DNA of 64,000 bases. Origin: Umbelopsis isabellina. Taxonomy: Eukaryota > Mucoromycota > Umbelopsidomycetes > Umbelopsidales > Umbelopsidaceae. Position numbers and translations under genes: made by a program. The notes under the pieces are model-generated. The model saw nothing but the letters and a program-made list of their open reading frames with translations. It was not told the DNA's origin and made no database searches. Shown in pieces: positions 21,669-33,000 of this stretch; positions within the stretch are counted from its first letter, which is position 1; every line of letters starts with the position of its first letter. The stretch is from assembly GCA_016758905.1 (NCBI GenBank), contig JAEPQZ010000005.1, positions 1,054,001-1,118,000 of the forward strand. The letters run 5' to 3'.

Positions 21669-23552
21669 TTACAGTATAATGGAGCCCTGGCGCTTGGAAC
21701 GAATGAAGATGGATAGGAATAGCGCAGATGCATGCAGGCCCGTGCAAGCACCGAAAACAACCCATGGCGACGTAAACACGAAACGAGAGTACAATTCGTT
21801 TGCGAGAATTGGTGCAAAGGTGAAAACCATAGATTCAACAACACCAGCTGCAGAAAGTCAACTTCAATTAGTCATTTCTCAAATTTATGCAATTCTATAA
21901 GGTATAATTCTTACCAGCTCCCAAAATTTGACCAGCCTGATCCTCGCCCGCCAGTTGTACGAGCAAGGATTTCGCAGAGACAATGTAAAGGGATCCACCC
22001 ATCTGTAAAGTGGCACCTAAAAACATGACCCAGCCAACATTTGCTAAGGAAAATAATAGCATGCTGCCGCATAGACAAGTAAGGCCAATTCGAACCATCC
22101 AAAGATCCAGCTTCATGATGTGCAGCCCAGCAACTGCAGGATCATTTACGTCTTCCTCGTCTGAGACCTTTCCGTGCATTTTAGTGATAAGGGGAATGAT
22201 GAATAATAGTCCGATGAGTGATGCTGCATTTTCAAAGCTCAAAAAATATCCAACTTGAGCTGGAGTCCAGCCAAATACATAGGTAACGTACAGCACCACG
22301 ATGCATACGAAACTGAGATTAGCAGTTTTGCTCAGCATTTGGGTAAGGATCAATAAGGGCAGGGAAGCTTTGTTGGCAAGCTCGGGGCTGGCAGTAAAGA
22401 TGATTGAAAGAGACGAATAAAAGTTCAGTCTTTTCCAAAATGGTTGCGAAGGCTCTGTGATATCCTCGCTGACATTTTCGCGCACTTTGCGGTTGGATTC
22501 AGGCATGACGAAAATGAGATAAAGAATCCACATCGAAAGGCCGGCCATGTTTACAATCAATATAGGTTCGATTGATCCAGTTTTCTATGGTAATGTATTA
22601 GCCTATGTCTTTCTCACAGAAATTATTAATAGTATTCGCGCTCACCTCCATGATATACCCAGCCAAGGTTGGGCCGGCAAAATTTCCAGCAACGAAACTA
22701 GCCATAAGACGACCGAAAACTACCGTCCTGTTCAAAATCACTAGTTGTTAGCTATAGTGTTATGATCTATACCACTCTTGGTTTGTTTCTATACCTTTCT
22801 CCCGGAGTAGTGCAATCAGCGGCATAAGCATGGCACGACATCAGTAAAGTAGCACCTTAAATTTGGAAATTTGGTTAAGAAACAGGCAATTAATCGAATT
22901 CAATTGATTTTCGAAAATCATGACTTACTGCTCCCTCCCAGTCCTTGACAAATGGCTCCCACTACAAGTAACCAAAGTGGTGCAACTTGATGGAAGCGGG
23001 CAAGGATATAACTCAATGTTATATCAGCCAAAAAGCCCTGAATAGAAAGTTTGATGAGTATGGCGGAGGTGTAAAACGTGCGCCAATCAAACCGAGAGAG
23101 CTTACAAATGCGTTGATGATAAGAATTGGTCGTCGACCGCGTTTATCACTCATACTGGAGTACATAACGGTTGATAGCATACCTAAGATGTCATACCGAG
23201 AATCGGTCTAAGGATAAGTATATCATCAAATAAACTAATGTTTTGGATTTTCTGACGAGCAGCCATACGTACCGACAACGGACGCAACAACTGTTACTTG
23301 CATAAGAAGTGTTGAGGAAGCCGCTTGAACTGCAGAGTCAGCATTGCATTCTTCACGAGATCTGTCTGATACTGTAGATGTATCCATTCGTTGACAAAGC
23401 AAATCAAGGAGAAATTGAACGAAAGGGCCTTGGACCATGCCCAAAACCGTGCCTAGGAAGATGAAGGCTGGATATAGTACCCATGGTGAGGGTTTAATGC
23501 CCAACCAATGTTGTTGTTGTTTTTTGGAGACAAGTGGTGTTGTTTCGTCCAT
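21669..23552 (-). CDS. Major facilitator superfamily transporter
   Basis: Seven exons on the minus strand: 23273-23552, 23106-23182, 22929-23037, 22795-22855, 22646-22727, 21915-22584 and 21669-21847 (485 residues). It has about twelve hydrophobic helices. The N-terminus carries a short acidic leader with ETTPLV, a dileucine-like signal often seen in vacuolar or endosomal carriers. MFS motif A is clear between TM2 and TM3 (MSDKRGRRPIL). After TM4 there is AADCTTPGERTVVFGRL, a loop seen in the SLC46/tetracycline-resistance-like group. A large luminal loop with six charged residues lies between TM1 and TM2. The substrate is unknown; proton-coupled export or import of a small organic molecule is the family norm. 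The acceptor at 23183 was chosen because it restores motif A and avoids a stop. Confidence 0.88.
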
Positions 23553-23900
23553 GGCTATTTTTTATGATTTTTTTTTTATTAATTGTTGGATCAAAGGCCG
23601 TCGCTAACAATGAGGTCAGAGATAGTTGTGAGATGTAAGGGATTATATATGACCCTGGGCGGAGCCTGAACGTGATCCAAGAGTTGGCAAACTTGGCGCT
23701 CAGGAACAATTTTGCTTGGCTTTTCTGTCAAATCCTGATCTTGGATGGCAATGCCTTTTCTGGCTCATCCTTCCTATTAAAGAATCTCCGATTCTAAGGT
23801 TCAGCCGCAAGCTTGCTGATCCAATGACTGAACCAGCTTAGTCCTCGTCAAGTATATGTGTGATATGTCTAGGATATATAATTTTATTGATTTTATGTGT
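23553..23900. other. Intergenic, MFS promoter and MEX67 3' end
   Basis: This 348-bp gap separates the tandem minus-strand genes. An A-rich leader directly precedes the MFS start codon. No other feature is seen. Confidence 0.4.
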
Positions 23901-26367
23901 CTACATGCGATGATGAACGAAAGCCTCGGCAGGAATGGTTCCAGCCTCCTAATGGAAATTTTTGAATGAGTAAATGTTTAGTTGTTCAGATCCATTATGA
24001 AGTCATATTTACCCGAAGTCGTTGGTAAGCTGCAATTGCCTGCTGAACATCCCAGTTATTTTCTTGAAGACATTGTATGGCAAACTCAGACTTCAGACCG
24101 CTTATTCTTTGGACGTCGTCAATTAATTTTTGCCTCAAGTCGGTCTTTATCAGATGTTAGATGAGTAAGTTTTTTAGGCAAGCTCAAACTATTACAATGC
24201 TTACCTCTGTTGACGGAGGGGTGGGCAAAGTTGCTGTCGGCCAATCGGGGAGCTTGGAGTAATCCCGTACTCTTAATTGGTCATTGAGAATAGTGAATGG
24301 TGCTCCACAAGCTTGAGATCTGGTCATCGATGGAAAGAATATCAGCATACATATATGCATAAATTTACTCAAGTGTGCAGTACATACATTGATCCAGGAA
24401 GCGAAGGCGCAATAATCAGGATACGATCATATGAATACGTGCGCTTAGTGGACGTCTCTCCTGAAATGAAGTCGCCATGTATATGGAGGTTAATCGCATT
24501 GGGATATCCAGGAATTACGTTAAGCATAAATGCGTCAATGATCATCTCTTTCTTATCCAAATTGTGCCTAGTTGCAGGTAGCCTTGCCAAAGCCTCTCTG
24601 ATGTTGTCTTGACCACAAAAGATATTATCCTTGTTTTCTACAAACAAATGCTGCTATTCAGTATACGAAAACCCCCATTTGAGGGCTTGCTATTATCACT
24701 ACTTACTAGACTTTGTTCCAACTTTGCGATTCAGCGTCTCCCAAGTGTATGTCTCCTTCTTCTTGTTGGCCAGCCTCTCTTGCTTACTTCTTGCTTTGGC
24801 GGGCCCAAGCTTGAGATTAGTGGTCACTGTGAGAATCGCCTCAGGTGCATATAAATTGATACACAAATTACGATCATTTTCAAAACTACCGAAGTACCTG
24901 TTTAAATACCATCAATGATGTTGCTCAATACTATTGGTGAATTCAACAATACTTACATTTCTAAGAATGCATCCACCAAGGGACCTGTCACGTCATTATC
25001 AATAAACCCTCCCAAACACGGCACTGGGAAATCCTGCTTCGACTTTCCGCTGTTTATGTGCTGTCCATCTAGTATTTGCAGAGTCGGGTACACCTTAATG
25101 ACATCTTTGACATAAGTTGCTCCGGTGGGATCCTTTTCAATAAGTTTATCCCGGAAAGGATTGTCGCTCAGTATAAGTTCTTTCAGCTTGGGTAATTTTC
25201 CGCTGGCACCGAGAAAACCGAGTTGTGCGACATTAGTGATTTTGTTATGTTGGAAGGAGATATGTTGTACATTGGGTATATATTTGGCTATTAAAGAATA
25301 TGGCTTGAGTTTGCTGATTTGATTGCGGGCAAATGAAATAGTAATGACCTATTAAAATCAATTAGCTGCAAGCAACGACTATGCAATGAAGATTCATCTT
25401 CCAACTTACGTCTGGAAACATTTCTCCTGCTAGCTTCATAAGCGCTCCACCGACTTTGTTGGAATCCTCTGAACCAGGTATTTCGATCCCAGCATCTTGC
25501 AGTACAGCATCATCAGCGATTGCCTCCAAGTTCAGGTATTTTGTGCTTGCGTCCCACCGTCGAGACAAGAATGATCGTAAAGTATCTACAGTACTCTTTC
25601 CAGTACCTTCCTCAATCAATGATGGATCGTCTTCCACAATATATACCGAAAGCTATCCAATGATTGTCAGTTAAGAGTTATGAAGTGCCTCAGAGAATTT
25701 GCATAATTTACCTGATTGGTCTCGTACGCATAACCTGTCAACCTCTGTATCCGTTTCGCCACAACGATGTTTTCAACCATGATATGCAAAGATTGCTCTA
25801 CAAATTTCACTGCCAATACTTTCCACGGTGTTTTTGTTTTCTGTTGTAGAAACTGGAGCAATCCGTTTTCAGTGCCGGGAGCATAGCCAGTGATCTACAA
25901 TATAAAGTCAACATCGAAGATCTTAACAGCACCATATTTGATCTTGATCCAAAAATACGATAGCAGGAACTTACGACAACTTCTTTTGGTTCTTTAGCTC
26001 CTTGGACAACATCTCTCGTAAAAGTAGCTCGGCGACCACTACGGTTGTATGGATCACTAAAAATGAAATTGTTAGTGGAGATCCAGCCGCAGCAGTCATA
26101 TAATTGAATTGTAAAAACTTACAATTTTCCTCTTCCCGTTGGCACAGTTCCTTTCATGTCAATATCCTCGCTTGCCTTAACGACAGCTCTTAACGAACCT
26201 TTGGCTGTTTGGTTCTTACGGTCTCGTCTCGAGATTCGATTTGCTTTTCCACCGCCGCTCCGGTTTGTTTCTCCCATTCCAACATCCTCTGCGCTGATTG
26301 GGCGAATGTCTGTGAGCTTCGCCACGGCATTGCCAAACATTCCTGCAAATCCTCTCGGCTGTGCCAT
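23901..26367 (-). CDS. MEX67: mRNA export receptor Mex67/NXF1
   Basis: Ten exons on the minus strand: 26123-26367, 25975-26056, 25712-25894, 25410-25652, 24957-25348, 24707-24897, 24388-24637, 24205-24319, 24013-24144 and 23901-23948 (626 residues). The protein carries mRNPs through nuclear pores with Mtr2. Domains in order: a basic N-terminal tail, an RRM-like RNA-binding domain (KEVVITGYAPG to YIVEDDP), leucine-rich repeats (ISFARNQISKLKPYS, LKELILSDNPFRDK), an NTF2-like domain (LVDAFLEMYFGSFEND, FCGQDNIREALARLP, APFTILNDQLRVRDY) and a C-terminal UBA-like TAP domain containing CLQENNWDVQQAI. The NTF2-like domain carries a Lys-rich insertion near residue 420. An upstream in-frame ATG (26430) is ignored because the residues it adds are hydrophobic and unconserved in style. 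The short last exon codes 15 residues. Confidence 0.95.
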
Positions 26368-26654
26368 GTTGAATGCTTCTAGTGTAAAGAAAAAAAGTTG
26401 GAGCGGGAAGAATAGATGATAAGCAGTCATGATTTATTGATCAAATTAAATGATTTTTTAAAGGTTAACTCTTTCTCTCCTTTAAGTGAAAAAGCCCTTG
26501 TCGTTACAAGTGGCAATACATTCATTATGAGCGAAAAATCGAGGGCGACTATAAAAGCAATATATATGAAAAATTTATTTACACATATCCATCATGCTAC
26601 ATGAGGGAGCTTTGTGTGTGGTAACATTCACTTTACAACTTGTTACTCCGTTGC

Positions 26655-27764
26655 TCAGTATGTGTGCAGATTTAAATTTCTTTGGGCAGCTTTGACGAAA
26701 AGCTTCTTGGGTCGCAGAGCCTTGTTTCTGACAAAGTAGCTTCTGCAAGTTTCGCACCAGTGACCTTTCCCTAGGGTATTGCGATACCACTGATGAGTTG
26801 TATTCACGCTACAATTAACACATTGCTTTTTGGGTGGCAAAGATATCTTTTTGCAAGTGCGACGATTTGAAATAAGATTCCGTGGACGAGGAACATTGTA
26901 CTTTAATTGATACCGGTAGCAAGCAACACAAAGGGAGCGACGGGATGAAGGCTTGTTCAAACAGTTTGCACAAGCAGGTTTCATTTTATTAGGCCTTTGT
27001 TGATTGAGAAGTTCGATCATATCAGCATAAAGTTGATGGACACCAGCAGGAGCACGACTTGGTGGAGGAGACAAAGGTCTATTGGAGCACATTTTTGCCA
27101 AGTGGTTAGAGAGTCTGATCACATTTTCGATTTGATTGCGGTCAATATTATCAATATCAAAGCGAAACAGAATATTCAGAATATTGTTGAAGCGAAATAC
27201 GGCATCCAGCTTAGCGTCACTAGCATCAAGAAAAAAACGCAATTCCGTACGACCAGGATTTTTGCCATGCTTGGAGAATTGGAAAGCGTGAAGAAGCCAT
27301 GAGGGAAAGAGTAGGAACTGTGGGAGTATTGTTTGATCTTGATCGCTACTATTGAAAAAGATATTGACCATTTTCATTTGAGAACCCAATTGTGACGACT
27401 TGATCGGGAGACGTGATTTACCAGAGCTAAATTGACAACGATACGCCTTCCCCAGCTTATTATAAGAAGCAGTTTTTATATACATGGTAGTTTTTGGGAG
27501 CTTGCTGGTTGATATGTCAAAAGTGATAGATGCATTTTTCATGGGGTTCAGATCCGCGACTACATTAAAACCAGATTTATGTAAGCGTTCCTTATACACA
27601 GTAGCTAGATCATGAACCGAGATACAAGAGCACGGAGACGGCGAAAGAGTAGGACCAGCTAGTAGAGAGGATATTTTCATTGAATTATAGATAAAGAGGC
27701 GATGGCAGCCTTTAAAATGGTTTGAAAAGTTATGGCCAACGATCTGTTGAACACAATGTCCCAA
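26655..27764 (-). CDS. Orphan protein with GATA-like C4 zinc fingers
   Basis: This is a single exon of 369 residues. Two C4 fingers lie near the C-terminus: Cys 265, 268, 279 and 282 (CX2CX10CX2C) and Cys 315, 318, 337 and 340 (CX2CX18CX2C). The second finger has a tryptophan and basic tail placed as in GATA fingers (THQWYRNTLGKGHWCETC followed by RSYFVRNK), but the GATA core residues are altered. The first 250 residues have no recognisable domain. A DNA-binding role is likely but unproven. An alternative start at Met29 (codon 27678-27680) is possible. The gene is intronless and tandem with MEX67 (287-bp gap). It may be a lineage-specific GATA derivative. Confidence 0.75.
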   Translation of the reverse strand: MGHCVQQIVGHNFSNHFKGCHRLFIYNSMKISSLLAGPTLSPSPCSCISVHDLATVYKERLHKSGFNVVADLNPMKNASITFDISTSKLPKTTMYIKTASYNKLGKAYRCQFSSGKSRLPIKSSQLGSQMKMVNIFFNSSDQDQTILPQFLLFPSWLLHAFQFSKHGKNPGRTELRFFLDASDAKLDAVFRFNNILNILFRFDIDNIDRNQIENVIRLSNHLAKMCSNRPLSPPPSRAPAGVHQLYADMIELLNQQRPNKMKPACANCLNKPSSRRSLCVACYRYQLKYNVPRPRNLISNRRTCKKISLPPKKQCVNCSVNTTHQWYRNTLGKGHWCETCRSYFVRNKALRPKKLFVKAAQRNLNLHTY

Positions 27765-28457
27765 AGATGGTATATTGTATCTCGCAATGTGTCACTCGAC
27801 CAGTTGCTCGCGTGGCTAATTTACTGAAAGCCCAATCATAACGTGGCAATCTTTATTGATTGATTCTTTATTAATGATTTTAAAAAAAGAAGCAAATTGT
27901 GTGTAATATATTGCTTTACTGCTGTTTATCGTACAGCAAGTAACTTTCATTCAAGTTAGTGAAATGATGTTAGGTTCTTGTTCCGGCCATTCGTTCTAAC
28001 AAGCTTTGAGCCCCTGCGTAAGATTGCATTTTGCCACTTCGATATTGCCCGCCGTTTGTAGTCCAAATGTGACATATATCTATTGTTACTCACCATTGAA
28101 AGTGGTTAATGACAAGTCTAGCGATTGGAATAGTTATTATTCTTATTTTGACAAGCTTCTATCCATAATACTAAAAAGCCTCATCTCTTAAGAGATACAC
28201 CGTAACTCTATATATGTTAATAGCATTGCCTAACACTTTTGATAGCCCATCAGCAGCCCAACAGCCGCCATCGTAATTCCAGGTACAAGTCACAACATGC
28301 CAGAAATTTTTTTGGTCGAATATGGCTCCGCCTTGAGATCACGTGTAAAAGCGATGTCTCATTGGCTGAAAGTTTTTTTTCTGTTTTTCGAGCGAGATAG
28401 AAAAAATTTTCTTGACAGGGCGAATTGAAGATCTTCCTCTTTCCTGAACTCATCGCC
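27765..28457. promoter_or_regulatory. Divergent intergenic region, RPS11 promoter
   Basis: This 693-bp region lies between divergent genes. Near the ribosomal-protein start are a CACGTG E-box (28340-28345) and an ATTGG, i.e. an inverted CCAAT (28361-28365). A T-run (28373-28380) and a pyrimidine-rich leader (28433-28446) resembling the start region of ribosomal-protein genes follow. No other gene is seen. Confidence 0.4.
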
Positions 28458-29326
28458 ATGTCTGAACAAGTACGTATTAATACCTCATTCAACTTGCCTT
28501 CGCTGTGTCCAATAGTCTAACATCTGCAATAACAGATCGAGAAGGCTTTCCAAAAGCAAGGTGGTGTCTCTCTTAACACCAAGACCCAAAAGCGCAACAC
28601 CCGTTGGTACAAGGATGTTGGTCTTGGCTTCAAGACCCCCAAGGAGGCCATCGAAGGTACCTACATCGACAAGAAGTGCCCCTTCACTGGTGATGTCTCC
28701 ATCCGTGGTCGTGTCTTGACCGGTGTTGTCGTCTCCACCAAGATGAAGCGCACTGTCGTCATCCGTCGTGAGTACTTGCACTACATCCCCAAGTACTCTC
28801 GTTATGAGAAGCGTCACAAGAACCTTTCCGCTCATATGTCCCCTGCTTTCGTTGGTGTTGAGGTGTAAGTACTATTTTCAGATTGATTTGACTTCCAAAC
28901 CACAATGGAATATTCGTCGATTTCATTCGAAATGATCTGGAATTGGTCCAAGAGGAAAATGAAAATTTTTCACTTGCGAACATTTCTATATTTTCGTTTG
29001 AAAGCTTTCGAAAAAATGGCTATTCAGCATTTCGTCAATGCTTCATTGTCTCCATTGTGAGCAATGTGTTTTTACAATTCTTTATGAATTTGTACCATAT
29101 TAGCCTGATATTCCTTGTATGAATTGGATGTTTGAGTAGTTGGTGAGGTAACGGCCTACCAAGCTCATATTACATCCAGGTTTGACTGATGATTATGTTT
29201 TTTCCATTGTTTAGTGGTGATCTCATCACTGTTGGTCAGTGCCGTCCCCTCTCCAAGACCGTCCGTTTCAACGTTCTCAAGGTCACCAAGGGCAAGAAGG
29301 CCTCCAAGGCTTTCCAAAAGTTCTAA
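28458..29326 (+). CDS. RPS11: 40S ribosomal protein S11 (uS17)
   Basis: Exons 28458-28469, 28536-28864 and 29215-29326 encode 150 residues. It is a small-subunit protein binding 18S rRNA. The sequence is plainly uS17/S11: [20 protein letters not shown], a [11 protein letters not shown] block and [20 protein letters not shown], ending KASKAFQKF. The first exon codes only four residues (MSEQ). Codon bias is extreme, as expected. Intron 1 is 66 nt. Intron 2 is 350 nt, several times longer than is usual here, and contains a segment resembling organellar or bacterial small-subunit rRNA (listed separately). Confidence 0.98.
29135..29200 (+). other. Organelle/bacterial SSU rRNA-like fragment inside RPS11 intron
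   Basis: Within RPS11 intron 2, 29137-29163 reads as the helix near E. coli 16S position 260. The core GGTGAGGTAACGGCCTACC is flanked by TAGTT-type and AAG bases. By memory of alphaproteobacterial and mitochondrial rRNAs, 26 of 27 positions fit. Downstream, GGTTTGACTGATGATTA (29179-29195) resembles the GGTCTGAGAGGATGATCA that follows in 16S at the right distance, though degraded. The likeliest source is a mitochondrial rns fragment (NUMT). It is not a functional rRNA gene. Confidence 0.55.
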
Positions 29327-30011
29327 GCTCTTTTAGAATAAATGACATTTGTTCATAATTCAATAAAATGAGTTTTGCTCTTTTTGAATTGTAGTTGAGA
29401 TGTGGTTGTTATTAGACTGTAGATTACATTTAATCGAGTCTTATTGAGCATATCCATGTAATTAGCAAAAACATCATTTGAATACAATACGAACCCAACC
29501 AGTTAATTTTTTATCTTTGCTTGTTGCATCAATAAGCCTTAACCTTGTTTGCTCGACCAAAAACTAAGTGCTACATATTTATACTGATGGATTATTCCTT
29601 TTTCATCTTGCATGCACCAAACGAGCAAGTGTTTTATAGTGTTACAGCCCCACTAAGCTTACAATGTGTGTTTTACACTTGGCTGAAATTCAAATATCAA
29701 ATCAGGTACGAGAAGTCTGAGGCCGCTCGCGATTTCCTCGACGGCAACAACGACCTTTTTATCCAACAAGTTCACCAAAATATGTAGATGAAGTTCATGC
29801 CGTGTAATATTCAACGCGTAGACTCAAGCATATCTGATTCAGCTTACACTTCCTCACGTATTCTTTACCAAATAATGCGTTTAATGTTGTCATTAAAAAT
29901 AACGCGTGACACGCGCTGCCATTTTTGAGATTTCAGGTGCTGAGTATACTATACCTGTATCGACCAGCTTTTAACCTTTAACGCTATACAAGTGTTGCGC
30001 AATTACACAGC
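29327..30011. other. Intergenic with a coding-like fragment
   Basis: The gap between RPS11 and the TOG gene is mostly AT-rich. From 29706 to 29787 it turns GC-rich, with the C-ending codons typical of highly expressed genes here. It reads RYEKSEAARDFLDGNN and 10 more residues to a stop, preceded by a good acceptor (AATCAG ending 29705). I cannot find a matching upstream exon or name the family. It may be the last exon of a small gene or a broken gene copy. Confidence 0.35.
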
Positions 30012-33000
30012 ATGGATGAGCAGCAGGAAGACTTCAAGTCTCTTCCAATAATAGACAGGCTGTCTCATAAGGTACAACATTAATAAGTGCTAACAGATCG
30101 CAACGAGATGCTAAACTTTTGTGCTTTAGGTTTGGAAGGCGCGAGTGTCTGCCTACGAAGAGTTGGTCTCTCTGTTCCGAACTTCTGACAAACCAAACGA
30201 CTTTTACCCATATGAGTCTCACTTGAAGAAGATGGCTACAGATGTCAACGCAGTCGCGCAAGAAGCCGGTTTGAATGCTGTTCTACATTATGTCGAGAAT
30301 GCACCATCGGCAGCAAAGTATGTAAATCGGCCACAAAACTTTAATTTATCTTAGCATATTGAAGTCTAACATTATACTGTTCAAAGTACCCGAGATACAA
30401 TTATTCCAGCATTAGTAGAGAAATGCTTTATTGCAGCTAGAGCCGGTACAAAAGCAAAAGCGAATGATATAATCTTGATGTATGCTGAAGTTGATGTAGC
30501 GGATCCCGTAGTGGTAAGCAGAATACAAACCTAATCGTCTAATCTCCTGGAAAATCAATTAATCAGCCTTCAAGGAATTGGTCATCCCGGGCATGAATGC
30601 AAAGCAACCGAAGGCAGTGGTCCAAACAGTAACCACATTGCGGGAACTAGTGCGGTAATGGTCGTCTAAATTGTATGTTTGTTTGGGACGCCGTCAGCTC
30701 ATTTTTTGTGTACAAACAGACAATTTGGTGTCAAGACAGTCAACCCCAAACCAATACTGAAAGTCATACCAAAGCTATTCGGACATGCCGATAAAAATGT
30801 CAGAGCCGAGGTGAGCTCGAAATACATAGTTATAGTTGAAGAATAGAGCTAGGTATTAACTGGATATTATAGACGAGTGCATTGACGATTGAACTGTACC
30901 GCTGGATCGGGCCTGCAGTCAACCAATTCCTTTCAGAACTAAAACCTGTACAGATCAAAGAGCTGGAGGAAAGTTTTTCTCAATTACCTCAAGAAAAAGC
31001 TGTGCCCGAACGTCTGCTACGGTCTCAGCAAGAACTGGTTCAAGCCGCGGCGGCAAATGATGTAGATGAAGATGTTGAAATGGGTAAGCAAAGGGGTTTG
31101 GCTTTATGGAGGAATATAGATCCTAATTAGTCATATAGATGATGGAGCTGAAGCGCAGGACGATGAAGAAGATACCAGTGCCCTTGACCTTGTTGATCCT
31201 GTTGACATACTTGCAAAGGTGCCCAAAGATTTCTTTGAACTCTTGGTTAGTATAAGATGATTCGGAATTTGTTGATATCCTGCAGAGTCCTTGAAACTAA
31301 TTTACATTTAAAAGGTATCAAAAAAGTGGCAGGAGAGAAAGGAGGCTTTAGAACAGCTTTTGGCCGCTGCCAAAACTCCAAAGATAGCTGAGCGCGAGTA
31401 TTCTGAGCTTATGAGTGCTTTGGCTAAGGTATGTTGAATAATTTATACCACCAAAATATGTACAATTGATCTAACATGCTATTTATCACAGCGTCTGACC
31501 GATGCGAATGTTTTACTCGGAGCATTGGCAGCTAATTGTATCGAGGAAATTGCCAAGGGTTTACGCCAAAGCTTCCACAGGTATAAAGGAACGGTAAGCA
31601 CATCTTCTATGAGAGCCATATTGTCGTTCATACTGAAGGAATTGATATTGATCGATGTATATTATAGGTACTTCCACCGCTGATTGACAAATTAAAAGAA
31701 AGAAAGCCTCAGGTATTGGAGCAGCTTTTCAATGCAGCAGCTGCCGTTTTTGCTGTCATTCCTTTTGAGGAAGTTGTTGAAGAAGTTAGCAATGGCGTAA
31801 AGCACAAAAATCCTCAAGTCCGAGCACAGTGTATTAGACTTTTGATTGTTAGTTTATCAAAGATACGCGAGGCTCCTGGCAAAGGAGAGGTCAAGGCCCT
31901 AGCCGAATTGATGTTGAAAACCATTGATGATGCTGATAGTGCCACAAGAGAAAATAGTGCTGAAGGTCTCGGTACTCTCGCCAAAGTTGTAGGCGATAAG
32001 GCAATGGCGCCTTTTCTCGAGAAGCTTGATGATATCAAGGCTGCTAAGGTGAAAGAAGCTTGTGACAAAGCAGTAGTAAAGGCGAAACCAGCAGGGCCGC
32101 CCAAGGTAGCTAAACCGGCACCTGCGGCTGCTCCACCTAGGGTAAGCGCATTTAGCATATTAGTATGGTCGTATTCCTTTGTTACTAATAATATTGCTTT
32201 TAGCGAATCCAAAAACCAAAAGCTGCAGCTCCAAAACCGCCTCCAGCTGATGATATGGCATTAGACGATGATTATGAATTACCTCGGCAACCGTCTCCTC
32301 CAAAGCGTAAACCGCCACCGCGTGCTCTCGCGAGCGCAACAGCAGCGAAAAAACCTGCCCTTTCATCAGCATCCAAAACTTCAGCTATAGCCTCTTCAGC
32401 TGCCGGACCTAAAAAGCCGGCTGCTAAGTTACCACCTAGCGCACCCGAGGAACCCGTTCGCTACAGATTCTCTCCTGAGGACGCAGAGGAGCGCATCACT
32501 GAATATGTACCGGAAAACATCATGACAGAAATTGCCGATAGCCAATGGAAGATACGCCTAGCTGGTATGTATTCCCATATTTGATAATACTTGCCTAGTA
32601 GCTTACTAACCAAAGAATAGCCATGGAAGCATTATACTCTCATTTAGAAGCCAAGGATCCATCCGAGATCGAACCAGAGATAATCATCAGAGTACTTTCG
32701 AAGAAACCGGGTTGGAAGGAGATGAATTTTCAGGTCATGGGAAAGTTGTTCAATACCATGCAACTTTTAGCAGGAAACAGTAAATTTAACAAGGCTTGTG
32801 CTGCGATTGGAGTACCAGGTAATTATTCGTCTTACGGACGTGTCATACGTAGTTATACGTTGATTTTGATGAACATCAATCAGGTTTGACCGAGAAGCTG
32901 GGTGATATCAAACTCAAAAAACATGCTGGTGACTGTCTCATTGCTTTTGCGGAAAGAACATCATTACAGTTTGTTCTGTCTCAAGGTAATGATTTTAGAT

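Noticed and set aside
24708-24787. Intron in the MEX67 NTF2-like domain beginning GTAAGC
   Set aside because: The sequence stays open and in frame as a Lys-rich insertion. No in-frame acceptor restores the domain better.
28866-29214. Intronic C/D snoRNA in RPS11, as occurs in animals
   Set aside because: CTGATGA-like bases occur near the acceptor but no box pair with sensible spacing was found. The rRNA-like fragment explains part of the intron better.
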